From NCBI RefSeq assembly GCF_002951615.1, contig NZ_CP019062.1:3906001-3970000 (forward strand): a DNA stretch of 64,000 nucleotides, in the 5' to 3' direction. Made by a program: the position numbers and the translations under genes. Of this stretch, positions 27,563 to 37,776 are shown piece after piece (within the stretch, counting starts at the first letter, position 1; each line of letters starts with the position of its first letter). This DNA comes from Rahnella sikkimica (GTDB lineage: Bacteria > Pseudomonadota > Gammaproteobacteria > Enterobacterales > Enterobacteriaceae). The notes beneath the pieces were generated by a model that was not told the DNA's origin, made no database searches, and saw only the letters and a program-made list of their open reading frames with translations.

Positions 27563-28392
27563 TTACTTCACGCCATACTGTGCAAAGAAATCCAGCATAC
27601 GCTGCCAGCCATCTTGAGCCACTTCGGCGTTATAGCTCGGGCGGTAATCGGCATTGAATGCATGACCGGCTTCAGGGTAAACCACGATTTCCGCGTTGGC
27701 ATTGGCCGCGCGAATTGCCTGCCGCATGGTTTCGACCGTATCCAGCGGAATGCCGGTGTCCTGGCCGCCGTACAAACCTAACACCGGCGCATCAAGCGCA
27801 GCGGCACGGTCAACCGGGTTGGTCGGGTTGGTCAGCGTTTTGTTGCCGACCAGTTTTCCGTACCACGCCACGCCCGCTTTCAGCTGCGGGTTATGCGCCG
27901 CATACAGCCACGCGATTCTTCCACCCCAGCAGAAACCGGTGATCCCCAGCTTGGAAATATCCCCGCCGTGCTGAGATGCCCAATGCGCGGTGTGGTCGAG
28001 ATCAGAAAGGACCTGCTGATCCGGCACTTTGCTGACCAGTTTTTCGAACAGTTCGCTGATTTCGGTGTAATCACGCGGATCGCCCTGACGGAAATACAGT
28101 TCAGGCGCGATAGCCAGATACCCTTGTTTTGCCAGCCGGCGGCAGACATCCTGAATATGTTCGTGAACGCCGAAAATCTCCTGAACCACCAGAATGATCG
28201 GTAATTTTCCGGAGACGTTTTCCGGCCGGGCGAGATAGGCGGGAAGATCTTCTCCCTGCGAAGGAATGGTGGTCTGACCGGCGTGCAGCCCGTCGGTGTC
28301 CGTGTGAATAGTGGTGCTGGCAACCGGTGTCACGGCAGGGGCAAAGCTGGTCGGAGCCTGTTTCAGTGTCAGTAATTCTTCTTCTTTTTCAT
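27563..28392 (-). CDS. dlhH: Dienelactone hydrolase family protein (YsgA/DlhH), probable N-terminal frameshift
   Basis: An alpha/beta hydrolase. The open frame from GTG 28333 gives 256 residues with the DLH nucleophile Cys in TGFCWGGR, Asp in YGGQDTGIP and His in EAGHAFNAD. E. coli YsgA extends further and shares an FAPA-x2-P-x-AST segment, whose equivalent lies in frame upstream of the GTG but without an ATG. An ATG at 28392, with GGAG six bases before it, would open MKKEEELLTLKQAP in frame if the five-A run (28385-28389) had six A. I therefore extend the gene to 28392. The substrate is unknown; E. coli ysgA also neighbours metE and udp. Confidence 0.85.
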
Positions 28393-28563
28393 CTTGGTCT
28401 CCATGTCAGTGTCCATACAGAAATCTGGCTCTATGGATTAAAACTATAGTCGGAAAGCGGGAACAGCAAGGCAGAACAGATGTTCTATAGTTAAAAGTTA
28501 TGCAGGAAATATGTCAGGGAAGAACCATAGAACGTCCGAATCTTTCATGAGGAGTCATGTTCA

Positions 28564-30846
28564 ATGTCGAAATCACCGTCTAAAACGACCCAGAAAAGTG
28601 AGCCAAAATCGGTAAGCCGCGCCCCCGCCACGGGCAGTCAATCTTCTCAACCTGGCCTCGGCAATCTCGCGCCATCCGACAGTGCCTATCAGGCTTCACC
28701 GCAACCCACGCCGCCCGGAAAAGAACCGACCGCCTCCGGCAGTGCCAAAAGCCCGGAGAACACCAATGCCAAACTCGATGCGCTGCAAAGACATCGAAAA
28801 AATGGCGAGAAGCAGCCGCTGACCACCAATCAGGGCACCAAAATTGCTGATGATCAGAATTCGCTGAAAGCTGGCAGTCGGGGGCCGACGCTGCTGGAAG
28901 ATTTCATCCTCCGCGAGAAAATCACTCATTTTGACCACGAGCGGATCCCTGAACGTATCGTTCATGCGCGCGGTGCCGCCGCGCACGGTTATTTCCAGCC
29001 TTACCGCAGCCTGAAAGCGGTCACGAAAGCCAGTTTCCTCTCCGATCCGAAAAAGATAACGCCGGTCTTTGTGCGTTTCTCGACGGTGCAGGGCTCGAAA
29101 GGGTCGGCAGATACGGTTCGTGATATTCGCGGCTGGGCTACCAAGTTTTATACCGACGAAGGGATTTACGATCTGGTCGGCAATAACACGCCGGTCTTCT
29201 TCATTCAGGATGCTCATAAATTCCCTGATTTTGTTCATGCCGTAAAACCCGAACCGCACAACGAAATTCCGCAAGGTGCCAGCGCGCATGACTCCTTCTG
29301 GGATTACGTTTCCCTCCAGCCCGAAACGCTGCATAACGTTTTTTGGGCGATGTCTGACCGGGGCATTCCGCGCAGTTACCGCACGATGGAAGGTTTCGGG
29401 ATCCACACTTTCCGCTTTGTGAATGCCAAAGGGAAAGCGACGTTTGTCCGTTTTCACTGGAAACCGCTGGCGGGTAAGGCTTCCCTGTTGTGGGATGAGG
29501 CGCAGAAACTGGCAGGGAAAGATGCCGATTTCCACCGGCGTGATTTGTGGGAAGCCATCGAAGCCGGCGATTATCCCGAATATGAACTGGGCGTTCAGCT
29601 GATCCCGGAAGAGGACGAATTCAAGTTTGATTTCGATTTGCTCGACCCGACCAAGCTGATCCCCGAAAAACTGGTGCCGGTTGAGCTTGTCGGGAAAATG
29701 GTGCTCAACCGTAATCCTGATAATTATTTCGCGGAAACTGAGCAGGTCGCTTTCCACCCGGGACACGTTGTGCCCGGCATTGATTTTACGAATGATCCGC
29801 TGTTGCAGGGGCGTCTCTTCTCCTACACCGATACGCAAATCAGCCGTCTGGGCGGGCCGAATTTCCATGAGATTCCGATTAACCGGCCAACCTGCCCGTA
29901 CCATAATTTTCAGCGCGACGGGATGCACCGGCAGGATATCGATACCAATCCGGCTAATTACGAGCCGAATTCCATCAACAATAACTGGCCGCGAGAAACG
30001 CCACCGGCTGCGTCCGGAGGCGGATTTGAAAGTTATCCTGAACGTATTGATGCCGAAAAAATCCGGCAGCGTAGTGAATCATTTGCAGAATACTATGCGC
30101 ATCCGCGCCTGTTCTGGCTGAGCCAGACGCCAGTGGAACAGGACCATATCGCCGGAGCATTCTCCTTTGAGTTATCGAAAGTGGTGCGACCGTATATTCG
30201 CGAACGCCTGGTGGATTTGCTGGCGCACGTTGATCAGACTCTCGCGGCGATTGTCGCGAAAAATCTGGGCATTACCCTTTCGGCGCAAACGAGAAAGATT
30301 AAGCCTCCGAAACCGGTCAATGGTCTGGAAGCCGACCCGTCACTGAGTCTGTATGCCAGCGGAAAAGGGACGATCAAAGGGCGTCAGGTGGCGGTGCTGC
30401 TGGGCGAGGGCGTTAACGCAGCCGATGTGCTGGAAACTTTGCAGGCGCTTCAGGCTGCGGGTGTTCATCCCAAACTTCTGGCCAGTCATCTGGGAAATGT
30501 CATTGCCGATGATGGTTCGGCATTGCCGGTAGATGCCACGTTTGCCGGTTCGCCTTCCATTACCGTGGACGCTGTTATTGTGCCTCACGGCCACATTGAT
30601 GCTTTGCTGATGAACGGCGATTCCCGTCATTACGTGCTTGAAGCCTATAAACATTTGAAAGTTATCGGGCTGAGCGGGGACGCCCGTCGTTTTAAACCGC
30701 TGCTTGGGCTGACGGATGACGTACCGGAGGACGGGATTATCGAAGGCGAAAAGGCGGAAGGAAAATTGCTGAAAGAGTTCCTGAAACAGATGGCAAAACA
30801 CCGCGTCTGGTCGCGCAGTGCGGCAGCCGGAGCGGTTCCGGCCTGA
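28564..30846 (+). CDS. katE: Catalase HPII, large-subunit haem catalase
   Basis: A 760-residue clade 2 catalase (E. coli KatE 753) that breaks down hydrogen peroxide in the cytoplasm. The distal His134 lies in [13 protein letters not shown], the distal Asn in the [17 protein letters not shown] region, and the haem-ligand Tyr421 in [14 protein letters not shown]. An N-terminal disordered Ser/Pro/Lys arm (1-95) and a C-terminal flavodoxin/amidotransferase-like domain (about 605-760) mark the large-subunit type. E. coli katE lies elsewhere and is RpoS-dependent; no RpoS promoter was confidently seen. It is inserted between dlhH and udp relative to E. coli. Confidence 0.96.
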   Translation: MSKSPSKTTQKSEPKSVSRAPATGSQSSQPGLGNLAPSDSAYQASPQPTPPGKEPTASGSAKSPENTNAKLDALQRHRKNGEKQPLTTNQGTKIADDQNSLKAGSRGPTLLEDFILREKITHFDHERIPERIVHARGAAAHGYFQPYRSLKAVTKASFLSDPKKITPVFVRFSTVQGSKGSADTVRDIRGWATKFYTDEGIYDLVGNNTPVFFIQDAHKFPDFVHAVKPEPHNEIPQGASAHDSFWDYVSLQPETLHNVFWAMSDRGIPRSYRTMEGFGIHTFRFVNAKGKATFVRFHWKPLAGKASLLWDEAQKLAGKDADFHRRDLWEAIEAGDYPEYELGVQLIPEEDEFKFDFDLLDPTKLIPEKLVPVELVGKMVLNRNPDNYFAETEQVAFHPGHVVPGIDFTNDPLLQGRLFSYTDTQISRLGGPNFHEIPINRPTCPYHNFQRDGMHRQDIDTNPANYEPNSINNNWPRETPPAASGGGFESYPERIDAEKIRQRSESFAEYYAHPRLFWLSQTPVEQDHIAGAFSFELSKVVRPYIRERLVDLLAHVDQTLAAIVAKNLGITLSAQTRKIKPPKPVNGLEADPSLSLYASGKGTIKGRQVAVLLGEGVNAADVLETLQALQAAGVHPKLLASHLGNVIADDGSALPVDATFAGSPSITVDAVIVPHGHIDALLMNGDSRHYVLEAYKHLKVIGLSGDARRFKPLLGLTDDVPEDGIIEGEKAEGKLLKEFLKQMAKHRVWSRSAAAGAVPA

Positions 30847-30870
30847 GTTGAATTTTAATCAGCCTCACCG

Positions 30871-30917
30871 GCAGGCGGCGTCGTTCATCAGTGATACGAC
30901 AACGCCTGCTTTTTTTG
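30871..30917 (+). terminator. Rho-independent terminator of katE
   Basis: GCAGGCGGCGTCGT (30871-30884) pairs with ACGACAACGCCTGC (30896-30909), with one internal mismatch, followed by seven T. Confidence 0.9.
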
Positions 30918-30977
30918 CCCGCTCGGGAAAATACTTCATTTTGCAAAGCATCAGTCTGCTTAAAATTCCGGCGTAAT

Positions 30978-31013
30978 ACATTTAATTTGTGATTCATGTC
31001 ACAAATTAAATGT
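30978..31013. promoter_or_regulatory. Upstream CRP site of udp inside a perfect 15-bp inverted repeat
   Basis: ACATTTAATTTGTGA (30978-30992) and TCACAAATTAAATGT (30999-31013) are perfect inverted repeats around six bases. The core TGTGATTCATGTCACA (30988-31003) is a consensus CRP site. Its centre lies 52 bases upstream of a second CRP-like site at 31040-31055. Confidence 0.85.
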
Positions 31014-31039
31014 ATGCGTGATTCTTGTTGTTACATCAT

Positions 31040-31055
31040 AGTGACGGTCGTCACG
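31040..31055 (+). promoter_or_regulatory. Promoter-proximal CRP site of udp (class II)
   Basis: AGTGACGGTCGTCACG matches TGTGA-N6-TCACA at 8 of 10 positions. Its centre (31047.5) lies about 41.5 bases before the start predicted from a -10-like TACAGT at 31077-31082, the class II position. GTTGTTACAT (about 31027-31036), between the two CRP sites, resembles a CytR half-site. The arrangement matches the known CRP-CytR-CRP architecture of E. coli udp and deoP2. Confidence 0.75.
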
Positions 31056-31134
31056 AAATGACGTCACAATGTTCAGTACAGTTGCCGGGTGTTCCTCCTG
31101 CCAATAAATGACCCTACATACAGAGGAGTTTGTT

Positions 31135-31896
31135 ATGTCTCAGCCTGAAGTTTTCCACCTTGGCCTGGCCAAAAAAGATTTAAACGGTGCCACGCTGGCG
31201 ATTGTTCCCGGCGACCCGGAGCGCGTGGAGAAAATTGCCAAACTGATGGAGAACCCGGTGCGTCTGGCTTCTCATCGCGAATTTACCTCATGGCGTGCTG
31301 AGCTTGACGGCAAATCTGTGATCGTTTGTTCAACCGGTATCGGCGGCCCGTCTACGTCCATCGCGGTGGAAGAGCTGGCACAGCTGGGCATCCGGACTTT
31401 CCTGCGCGTGGGTACGACCGGCGCTATTCAGCCGCACATCAATGTGGGCGATGTACTGGTCACGACGGCCGCTGTTCGCCTTGATGGCGCGAGCCTGCAC
31501 TTTGCCCCGATGGAATTCCCGGCTGTCGCCGATTTCACCTGTACCACGGCGCTGGTCGCGGCGGCAGAATCTGTTGGCGCTGCCACGCACATCGGCGTAA
31601 CGGCTTCTTCTGACACCTTCTATCCGGGCCAGGAACGTTACGACACCTTCTCCGGACGCGTTGTTCGTCGCTTCAAAGAATCGATGAAAGAATGGCAGGA
31701 AATGGGCGTGATGAACTATGAAATGGAATCCGCCACACTGCTGACCATGTGTGCCAGCCAGGGCCTGCGTGCAGGCATGGTTGCCGGTGTTATCGTAAAC
31801 CGCACGCAGCAGGAAATTCCTGACGCGGAAACGATGAAAAAGACCGAAAGCCACGCGGTGAAAATCGTTGTAGAAGCCGCCCGTCGCCTGATCTAA
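31135..31896 (+). CDS. udp: Udp, uridine phosphorylase
   Basis: A 253-residue hexameric nucleoside phosphorylase that converts uridine and phosphate to uracil and ribose 1-phosphate. Hallmarks: [12 protein letters not shown] for phosphate binding near residues 24-35, RVGTTGAIQ with the catalytic-region Arg/Thr, and [13 protein letters not shown] for ribose recognition. The ATG at 31135 ([15 protein letters not shown]) follows GAGGAG; the frame opens 27 bases earlier but that extension does not match Udp. Expression is predicted to depend on cAMP-CRP and CytR through the two upstream sites. Confidence 0.97.
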   Translation: MSQPEVFHLGLAKKDLNGATLAIVPGDPERVEKIAKLMENPVRLASHREFTSWRAELDGKSVIVCSTGIGGPSTSIAVEELAQLGIRTFLRVGTTGAIQPHINVGDVLVTTAAVRLDGASLHFAPMEFPAVADFTCTTALVAAAESVGAATHIGVTASSDTFYPGQERYDTFSGRVVRRFKESMKEWQEMGVMNYEMESATLLTMCASQGLRAGMVAGVIVNRTQQEIPDAETMKKTESHAVKIVVEAARRLI

Positions 31897-31925
31897 AAAA
31901 TACTAAAACAAACACATCACCTCTG

Positions 31926-31953
31926 TGGGCTGCCTTTGGCGGCCCATTTTTTT
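31926..31953 (+). terminator. Rho-independent terminator of udp
   Basis: TGGGCTGCC pairs with GGCGGCCCA around TTT, with one G-T pair, followed by seven T. Confidence 0.88.
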
Positions 31954-32024
31954 GCCCCGATAATCAGATCTGTTAAGGTCGTGTTAGTAAAGTGTCTGGA
32001 ATAATTTATCAATCCGGCTATTTA

Positions 32025-32052
32025 ACTGCTGATAAAAAACTGCTGATAAAAA
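32025..32052. repeat. Perfect 14-bp tandem duplication upstream of dedA
   Basis: ACTGCTGATAAAAA occurs twice head to tail (32025-32038, 32039-32052) and is followed by a degenerate third unit GCCGCTGACAAAA. It lies within 25 bases of the dedA ribosome site, so unit number could influence translation. Confidence 0.85.
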
Positions 32053-32075
32053 GCCGCTGACAAAAGGAACTGCTT

Positions 32076-32603
32076 TTGACTGTTCACGACCTCCTGGATT
32101 ACACAACGACCTTTATTCGCGCACATCAGGTGTGGGCTGCGCCGATTGTGTTCTTCCTCGCTTTTGGCGAATCTCTGGCGTTCTTATCGCTGCTGCTTCC
32201 GGCCACTTTTATTCTGTTAGGGCTGGGTGCGCTGATAGGTGAAACCGGTATTCCGTTCTGGCCGATATGGGCGGCAGCGGCGGCCGGTGCATTCTTCGGC
32301 GACTGGCTCTCTTACTGGGTCGGAGCGCATTTTCAGGATCGCGTCGGGAATTTCTGGCCGTTCTCCCGCCATCCGCAGATGCTGGTCCGCGGACATGCAT
32401 TCTTCGAAAAATGGGGCATGCCGGGCGCATTTATCGGGCGTTTCTTTGGCCCTCTTCGCGCCGTAGTGCCGCTGGTGGCGGGGATCTGTGGCATGCCGCA
32501 GAAGTATTTCCAGATTGCCAACGTGACCTCCGCACTGATCTGGGCATTCGGGATTCTCGCGCCGGGCGCTTTTGGTATCCAATGGCTGAGCCGCTGGTTC
32601 TGA
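32076..32603 (+). CDS. DedA-family membrane protein
   Basis: A 175-residue inner-membrane protein of the DedA/SNARE-associated family, members of which act as undecaprenyl-phosphate or phospholipid flippases in other species. Hydrophobic segments lie near 18-36, 40-58, 60-75, 118-140 and 145-170. The family signature appears as GAFFGDWLSYWVGAHF and FFEKWGMPGAFIGRFFGPLRAVVPLVAG, with conserved Glu32, Asp75 and two Arg. Translation starts at TTG 32076, with AAAAGGA upstream; no ATG precedes the first helix. It is inserted between udp and rmuC, which adjoin in E. coli. The exact substrate is unknown. Confidence 0.87.
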   Translation: MTVHDLLDYTTTFIRAHQVWAAPIVFFLAFGESLAFLSLLLPATFILLGLGALIGETGIPFWPIWAAAAAGAFFGDWLSYWVGAHFQDRVGNFWPFSRHPQMLVRGHAFFEKWGMPGAFIGRFFGPLRAVVPLVAGICGMPQKYFQIANVTSALIWAFGILAPGAFGIQWLSRWF

Positions 32604-32760
32604 ATCCTGCGCTGCATCGCTGACGTCTTCAAGAGGGGCGGGCGGGAGAAATTCCTTTTTGGAAGACGTCTCGCAAAGGCGTCATGCCCCTGAAAATAGA
32701 CTGGACATCCATACAGCCTGCTATTACCGTGACCGCAAGTGATTTTAAGAAGGAATACGC

Positions 32761-34281
32761 GTGGATATCAGCATTTTGTACGCCCTGGGCGCAGGGATAA
32801 TCGGCCTGTTAGTCGGCTGGATGGTCGCCAGTTTGCGGCAACAGCAACAACAGGCAGAGTACGAAACACAGCGCCGGTTGCTGGAGCTTTCGCTGGAACA
32901 AGTGAAGGCGGAAAATGACGCGCATAAGAATGAGCGGCAAACCGCTCAGCAGCAAATACGTGAAGCAGAACTTGAGCTGCGTAAGTTGCACAGCGCGGCG
33001 GCTGCCAGTCAGGAAAAATTACAGTTGTTGGCTCACTGGCAAAATGAATGCGAGCAACTGAATCAGGAATTACGCGCACAGCGTGAAATCAACAGTGCTC
33101 AGGAAGCTGAGCTGCGCGAGGTTTCTACGCGGCTGGACGAAACGCGCATGGCGGCTGAAGACAAACAGCGTCTTCTTATCAACAGCGAACAGCGCCTGAG
33201 CAGCCAGTTTGAAAATCTGGCTAACCGTATTTTCGAACAAAATGGTCGCCGGGCCGACGAACAGAACAAGCAAAGCCTCGACAAACTGTTGCTGCCGCTG
33301 CGCGAACAGCTTGATGGTTTCCGCCGTCAGGTGCAGGACAGTTTTGGTCAGGAAGCCCGTGAACGTCACACGCTGGCGCACGAAATCCGTAACCTGCAAC
33401 AGCTGAACGTTGAGATGGCGCGCGAAGCGGTGAACCTTACCAAAGCGCTGAAAGGCGATAATAAAACGCAGGGGAACTGGGGCGAAGTGGTGCTCAGCCG
33501 CGTGCTGGAGGCGTCCGGCCTGCGGGAAGGTTACGAATATCAGACGCAGGTCAGCGTGCAGGTCGATACGAACAGCCGTATGCAGCCTGACGTTGTCGTG
33601 CGCCTGCCGCAGAACAAAGACGTGGTGATTGACGCCAAAATGACGCTGGTGGCCTACGAGCGTTACTTCAACAGTGAGGATGACAGTGAACGTGAAGCGG
33701 CACTGAATGAGCATATTGCGTCTGTTCGCGGGCATATCCGCCTGCTGGGCCGCAAAGATTATCAGCAGCTTCCGGGCTTACGCAGCCTCGACTATGTTTT
33801 GATGTTTATCCCCGTTGAGCCTGCTTTCTTACTGGCTATCGACCGGGAGCCAGAATTGATCAGCGAAGCACTGCGTCACAATATTATGCTTGTCAGCCCG
33901 ACCACGCTGCTGGTGGCTTTGCGTACAATCAGTAATTTATGGCGCTATGAGCATCAGAGCCAGAATGCCAAACGTATTGCCGATCGCGCCGCCCGTTTGT
34001 ATGACAAGCTGCGGTTGTTTGTGGATGACATGGAGTCGATGGGGCAAAGCCTCGACAAAGCGCAGGGAAGTTATCGCTCAGCGATGAATAAACTCACGCA
34101 AGGCCGTGGTAATCTTATCGGGCAGGTTGAAAGTTTCCGTGCTCTGGGGGTCGAAGTTAAACGGCCAATCAGCCCGTCTCTGGCGGAGATAGCGAAAGCG
34201 GAAAATGAACCGGAAGATACCGCATCTCTGCCCGATACCTCTGATGCGGAAGAAGAACAGGCGCTGAACCCGCGTGAATAA
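32761..34281 (+). CDS. rmuC: RmuC, DNA recombination-limiting protein
   Basis: A 506-residue protein: one N-terminal membrane anchor (about 5-25), a long coiled coil rich in Gln/Glu/Arg (about 27-170) and a C-terminal restriction-endonuclease-like domain (VVIDAKMTLVAYERYF near 290-305 holds the D-x-K motif). E. coli RmuC limits recombination between inverted repeats. It starts at GTG 32761 after AAGAAGGAA. It is about 30 residues longer than the E. coli protein (475), mostly in the coiled coil. The acidic C-terminus (EPEDTASLPDTSDAEEE) is variable in the family. Confidence 0.93.
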   Translation: MDISILYALGAGIIGLLVGWMVASLRQQQQQAEYETQRRLLELSLEQVKAENDAHKNERQTAQQQIREAELELRKLHSAAAASQEKLQLLAHWQNECEQLNQELRAQREINSAQEAELREVSTRLDETRMAAEDKQRLLINSEQRLSSQFENLANRIFEQNGRRADEQNKQSLDKLLLPLREQLDGFRRQVQDSFGQEARERHTLAHEIRNLQQLNVEMAREAVNLTKALKGDNKTQGNWGEVVLSRVLEASGLREGYEYQTQVSVQVDTNSRMQPDVVVRLPQNKDVVIDAKMTLVAYERYFNSEDDSEREAALNEHIASVRGHIRLLGRKDYQQLPGLRSLDYVLMFIPVEPAFLLAIDREPELISEALRHNIMLVSPTTLLVALRTISNLWRYEHQSQNAKRIADRAARLYDKLRLFVDDMESMGQSLDKAQGSYRSAMNKLTQGRGNLIGQVESFRALGVEVKRPISPSLAEIAKAENEPEDTASLPDTSDAEEEQALNPRE

Positions 34282-34428
34282 TCAAAGCTGACAAAGGTTT
34301 CCACTGGGTCGTACTGATTCAATCAGTGAATCTTTGCAATATGTTGAATCACCATCGGTGATGGGGCTTTCTAACGGGTTCTGGTACACTTCTCCCCAAG
34401 AGTTTGACTGAAAAAGCAGGCATAAATA

Positions 34429-35184
34429 ATGGAAAAGCAGACGCAGGAAACCACCCATTTCGGTTTTCGTACAGTAGCCAAAGATGAGAAACAGGAAATG
34501 GTGGCGGAAGTCTTCCATTCCGTTGCGGCAAAATATGATTTGATGAATGACCTGATGTCTTTCGGTATTCATCGCATCTGGAAACGTTTCACCATTGATT
34601 GCAGCGGTGTGCGTCAGGGCCAACGTGTGCTGGATCTGGCCGGTGGCACCGGCGATCTGACCGCAAAATTCTCGCGTCTGGTGGGCGAAAAAGGCGAAGT
34701 CGTGCTGGCGGATATTAACGATTCCATGCTGAAGATGGGCCGCGAAAAGCTGCGCAATCTCGGCATCGTGGGTAACGTTAGCTACGTTCAGGCCAACGCT
34801 GAAGCTCTGCCTTTCCCTGATAATTATTTCGACTGCATCACAATTTCTTTCGGTCTGCGTAACGTGACTGAAAAAGAGAAAGCGCTGCGTTCGATGTTCC
34901 GCGTACTCAAGCCGGGTGGCCGTCTGCTGGTTCTGGAATTCTCCAAACCGGTTCTGAAACCACTCAGCAAAGCTTATGACACGTATTCTTTCCATATTTT
35001 GCCACGCATTGGCGAGCTGGTTGCGCAAGACGCTGAAAGCTATCGTTATCTGGCCGAATCTATCCGTATGCACCCTGATCAGGAAACCCTGAAAGGCATG
35101 ATGGCGGACGCAGGTTTTGAAAATGTGACGTATCACAATCTGACCGGTGGCATTGTCGCTTTGCATCGGGGTTTCAAATTCTGA
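34429..35184 (+). CDS. ubiE: UbiE, ubiquinone/menaquinone C-methyltransferase
   Basis: A 251-residue class I SAM methyltransferase that C-methylates the benzoquinol and naphthoquinol rings in ubiquinone and menaquinone synthesis. The SAM site [15 protein letters not shown] lies near 66-80, with motif II around [13 protein letters not shown] and the quinone-specific [15 protein letters not shown] near 32-46. The length equals E. coli UbiE (251). First gene of ubiE-ubiJ-ubiB; the 3' end abuts ubiJ within one base. Confidence 0.97.
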   Translation: MEKQTQETTHFGFRTVAKDEKQEMVAEVFHSVAAKYDLMNDLMSFGIHRIWKRFTIDCSGVRQGQRVLDLAGGTGDLTAKFSRLVGEKGEVVLADINDSMLKMGREKLRNLGIVGNVSYVQANAEALPFPDNYFDCITISFGLRNVTEKEKALRSMFRVLKPGGRLLVLEFSKPVLKPLSKAYDTYSFHILPRIGELVAQDAESYRYLAESIRMHPDQETLKGMMADAGFENVTYHNLTGGIVALHRGFKF

Positions 35185-35185
35185 T

Positions 35186-35806
35186 ATGAGCATGCCGATG
35201 TTGTTGACACCGTTACTGACTGCCGCCATTGAGACGCCGCTAAATTACCTGCTTTTCCGCGATCGCAGCATGAAGTCGGCGCGGACGCGTCTGGCAGGTA
35301 AAGTTTTACGTGTCGAATTGCAGGAACTGAGTGCTCCGCTGACGTTTGTATTCAGCGAGCAAAAAATCGACGTTCTTGGTCAGTGGGACGGTGCGGCAGA
35401 TTGCACCGTGATCACCCGGCTTTCCGTGCTGCATAAGCTGCGCGATCGTCAGCAATTATCACCGCTCATGCGCAGCGGTGAACTGGTGGTCGAGGGCGAT
35501 ATTTCGGTTGTCCAGCAATGGACCGCCCTGCTGGATATGGCCGAATGGGATCCCGCTGAATTCCTGGCTCCTTACGTGGGTGATATTGCGGCTCAGGGGC
35601 TGACTCAGGCCGTTCAGGGAAGTTTGCGTTTTCTGCAAAAAGGCCTGAAACATCAGCAAAGCTATGTGGCTCAGGCGCTGACCGAAGAGTGGAAAATGGC
35701 ACCGGGTCCGCTCGAAGTTGTCTGGTTTAGCGATGAAGTTTCTGCGCTGGCACGCGAGCTGGATGCGCTGGATAAACGTATCGAAAAACTGGAGGGTAAA
35801 CCGTGA
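35186..35806 (+). CDS. ubiJ: UbiJ, ubiquinone biosynthesis accessory factor (SCP2 domain)
   Basis: About 206 residues, an SCP2-type lipid-binding protein that with UbiK organises the soluble Ubi complex. The N-terminal SCP2 fold (about 15-125: [32 protein letters not shown]) is followed by a helical C-terminus (GPLEVVWF, then a coiled coil to the end). Start is ATG 35186, one base after the ubiE stop; ATG 35192 is possible. The stop overlaps the GTG start of ubiB by four bases. In E. coli the 3' half of this gene also specifies the small RNA EsrE; that was not tested here. Confidence 0.92.
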   Translation: MSMPMLLTPLLTAAIETPLNYLLFRDRSMKSARTRLAGKVLRVELQELSAPLTFVFSEQKIDVLGQWDGAADCTVITRLSVLHKLRDRQQLSPLMRSGELVVEGDISVVQQWTALLDMAEWDPAEFLAPYVGDIAAQGLTQAVQGSLRFLQKGLKHQQSYVAQALTEEWKMAPGPLEVVWFSDEVSALARELDALDKRIEKLEGKP

Positions 35807-37434
35807 CGCCAAGGGAAATGCGACGTTTATATCTGATTATCCGCATGTTTCTGATCTACGGCCTTGACGAACTCATCCCTAAAATCCGCTTAACGCTGCC
35901 GCTGCGCATTGGACGTTATCTTTTTTTCTGGTTGCCTAATCGTCATAAAGAAAAGCCATTGGGTGAGCGCATGCGTCTGGCGATGGAAGAACTGGGGCCA
36001 GTATGGATCAAGTTCGGCCAGATGATGTCGACGCGCCGCGACCTTTTCCCTCCTCAGATTGCCGATCAGCTTGCTTTACTTCAGGACCACGTTCCGCCGT
36101 TTGATGGCGCGAAAGCGCGTCAGCAAATTGAGGTGGCACTGGGGGGCCCGGTGGAAACCTGGTTTGATGAATTCGACCAGACGCCGCTGGCTTCAGCCTC
36201 GATTGCCCAGGTTCATACCGCCATTCTCAAAGAAAACGGTAAGCCAGTAGTCCTGAAAGTAATCCGCCCGGATATCTTGCCGACCATCGTGGCGGATATC
36301 CGTCTGATGTCGCGTCTGGCGGGCTGGTTGCCGATTCTGTTGCCTGACGGCCGTCGTTTGCGTCCCCGTGAAGTGGTGCGCGAATATGAAAAAACGTTGC
36401 TCGATGAACTGAATTTGCTGCGTGAAGCGGCGAATGCTATTCAGCTGCGCCGTAATTTCGAAGGCAGCCCGATGTTGTATGTGCCGGAGGTATACCCGGA
36501 TTACTGCAGCGAGCGCCTGATGGTGATGGAGCGTATTTACGGCATCCCGGTTTCTGATATTGAAGCACTGAAGAAACAGGGCACCAATATGAAACTGCTG
36601 GCCGAACGCGGCGTGCAGGTTTTCTTCACTCAGGTTTTTCGTGACAGTTTCTTCCATGCCGATATGCATCCGGGGAATATTTTCGTCAGTTACGAAACCC
36701 CTGAAGATCCTTGCTACATAGGCATTGATTGCGGCATAGTTGGTTCGCTCAACAAGGAAGACAAGCGGTATCTGGCGGAGAATTTTATCGCTTTCTTCAA
36801 CCGCGATTATCGTAAAGTGGCTGAATTACATGTCGATTCCGGCTGGGTTCCCCGCGATACCAATGTCGAAGAGTTCGAATTCGCTATCCGTACTGTCTGC
36901 GAACCGATTTTTGAGAAACCGCTGGCAGAAATTTCTTTCGGTAACGTGCTGCTGAATCTGTTTAATACGGCGCGCCGTTTTAATATGGAAGTTCAGCCTC
37001 AGCTCGTGCTGCTGCAAAAAACGCTGCTGTACGTAGAAGGTCTCGGGCGTCAGCTTTATCCTCAACTTGATTTGTGGACCACGGCGAAACCTTTCCTTGA
37101 AAGCTGGGTGCGCGATCAGGTCGGGTTACCGGCAATGATCCGGGCACTGAAAGAGCGCGCACCGTTCTGGCTTGAGAAAATGCCTGAGTTGCCGGATTTG
37201 GTTTACCAGAGCCTGAATCAGCATAAGTTGTTGCAATACAACATTGAGAAGCTTTCCTCCCAGATCCATAACCAGAGTTCCCGTCAGGGGCAGTCTCGTT
37301 ATCTTCTGGGGATTGGTGCGACGCTGTTATTGAGCGGAACCCTTTTACTGTTGGGCGATGTTAAGGTTTATCCGGCTTGCCTGATGGCTGCGGGTGCGAT
37401 TTCCTGGTTGATTGGATGGAAACGCGCCAGCTGA
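35803..37434 (+). CDS. ubiB: UbiB, ABC1/ADCK-type atypical kinase for ubiquinone synthesis
   Basis: A 543-residue protein of the UbiB/ADCK3 family. The family-specific KxGQ motif (KFGQMMSTR) lies near residues 69-77, the Ala-rich nucleotide loop as [10 protein letters not shown] near 128-137, an invariant Lys in VVLKVIRP, and [10 protein letters not shown] around 284-293 is the catalytic-loop equivalent. Two C-terminal membrane helices (about 500-540) anchor it. It supports ubiquinone assembly through ATPase activity. The GTG start overlaps the ubiJ stop. Confidence 0.96.
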   Translation: MTPREMRRLYLIIRMFLIYGLDELIPKIRLTLPLRIGRYLFFWLPNRHKEKPLGERMRLAMEELGPVWIKFGQMMSTRRDLFPPQIADQLALLQDHVPPFDGAKARQQIEVALGGPVETWFDEFDQTPLASASIAQVHTAILKENGKPVVLKVIRPDILPTIVADIRLMSRLAGWLPILLPDGRRLRPREVVREYEKTLLDELNLLREAANAIQLRRNFEGSPMLYVPEVYPDYCSERLMVMERIYGIPVSDIEALKKQGTNMKLLAERGVQVFFTQVFRDSFFHADMHPGNIFVSYETPEDPCYIGIDCGIVGSLNKEDKRYLAENFIAFFNRDYRKVAELHVDSGWVPRDTNVEEFEFAIRTVCEPIFEKPLAEISFGNVLLNLFNTARRFNMEVQPQLVLLQKTLLYVEGLGRQLYPQLDLWTTAKPFLESWVRDQVGLPAMIRALKERAPFWLEKMPELPDLVYQSLNQHKLLQYNIEKLSSQIHNQSSRQGQSRYLLGIGATLLLSGTLLLLGDVKVYPACLMAAGAISWLIGWKRAS

Positions 37435-37506
37435 ATACTTTGCTGTAAATTGAATGCCGTTTGCGAACGGCAATAAATGTCGTTCCTTCCTATTGAGGTG
37501 AAAATA

Positions 37507-37773
37507 ATGGGTGGTATCAGTATTACTAAAATCCTGATTCTCGTTGTACTCGTGGTACTGCTGTTCGGTACTAAGAAACTGCGCGGTCTGGGTTCTGATC
37601 TGGGTGCTTCCATCAAAGGCTTTAAAAAAGCCATGAGCGATGATGAAGGCCAGAAAGCCAACAAAGAGGCTGACACTTCCGCTTCTGATGCTGATTTCAT
37701 TGCTAAGTCTGTGGAAAGCAAGCCAGCAGCCAAGGCCGATGAAACCAAGAGCCAAAACAAAGAGCAGGTATAA
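37507..37773 (+). CDS. tatA: TatA, twin-arginine translocase pore subunit
   Basis: An 88-residue protein with one N-terminal membrane helix (about 5-20), the [10 protein letters not shown] hinge and an amphipathic helix, then an acidic/Lys-rich tail. TatA multimers form the size-adaptable path for folded twin-arginine proteins. ATG 37507 follows TTGAGGTGA; an upstream in-frame ATG at 37477 lacks a ribosome site and would disrupt the membrane helix placement. tatB starts four bases after the stop. Confidence 0.96.
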   Translation: MGGISITKILILVVLVVLLFGTKKLRGLGSDLGASIKGFKKAMSDDEGQKANKEADTSASDADFIAKSVESKPAAKADETKSQNKEQV

Positions 37774-37776
37774 GCC

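Noticed and set aside
32664..32671. A perfect met box AGACGTCT between dedA and rmuC
   Set aside because: MetJ needs at least two adjacent boxes; the neighbouring eight-base units do not match. It is also part of a GACGTCTTC/GAAGACGTC inverted repeat (32622-32670) without a T run.
37455..37472. Hairpin TGCCGTT/AACGGCA between ubiB and tatA
   Set aside because: A seven-base stem without a T run; too weak to call a terminator.
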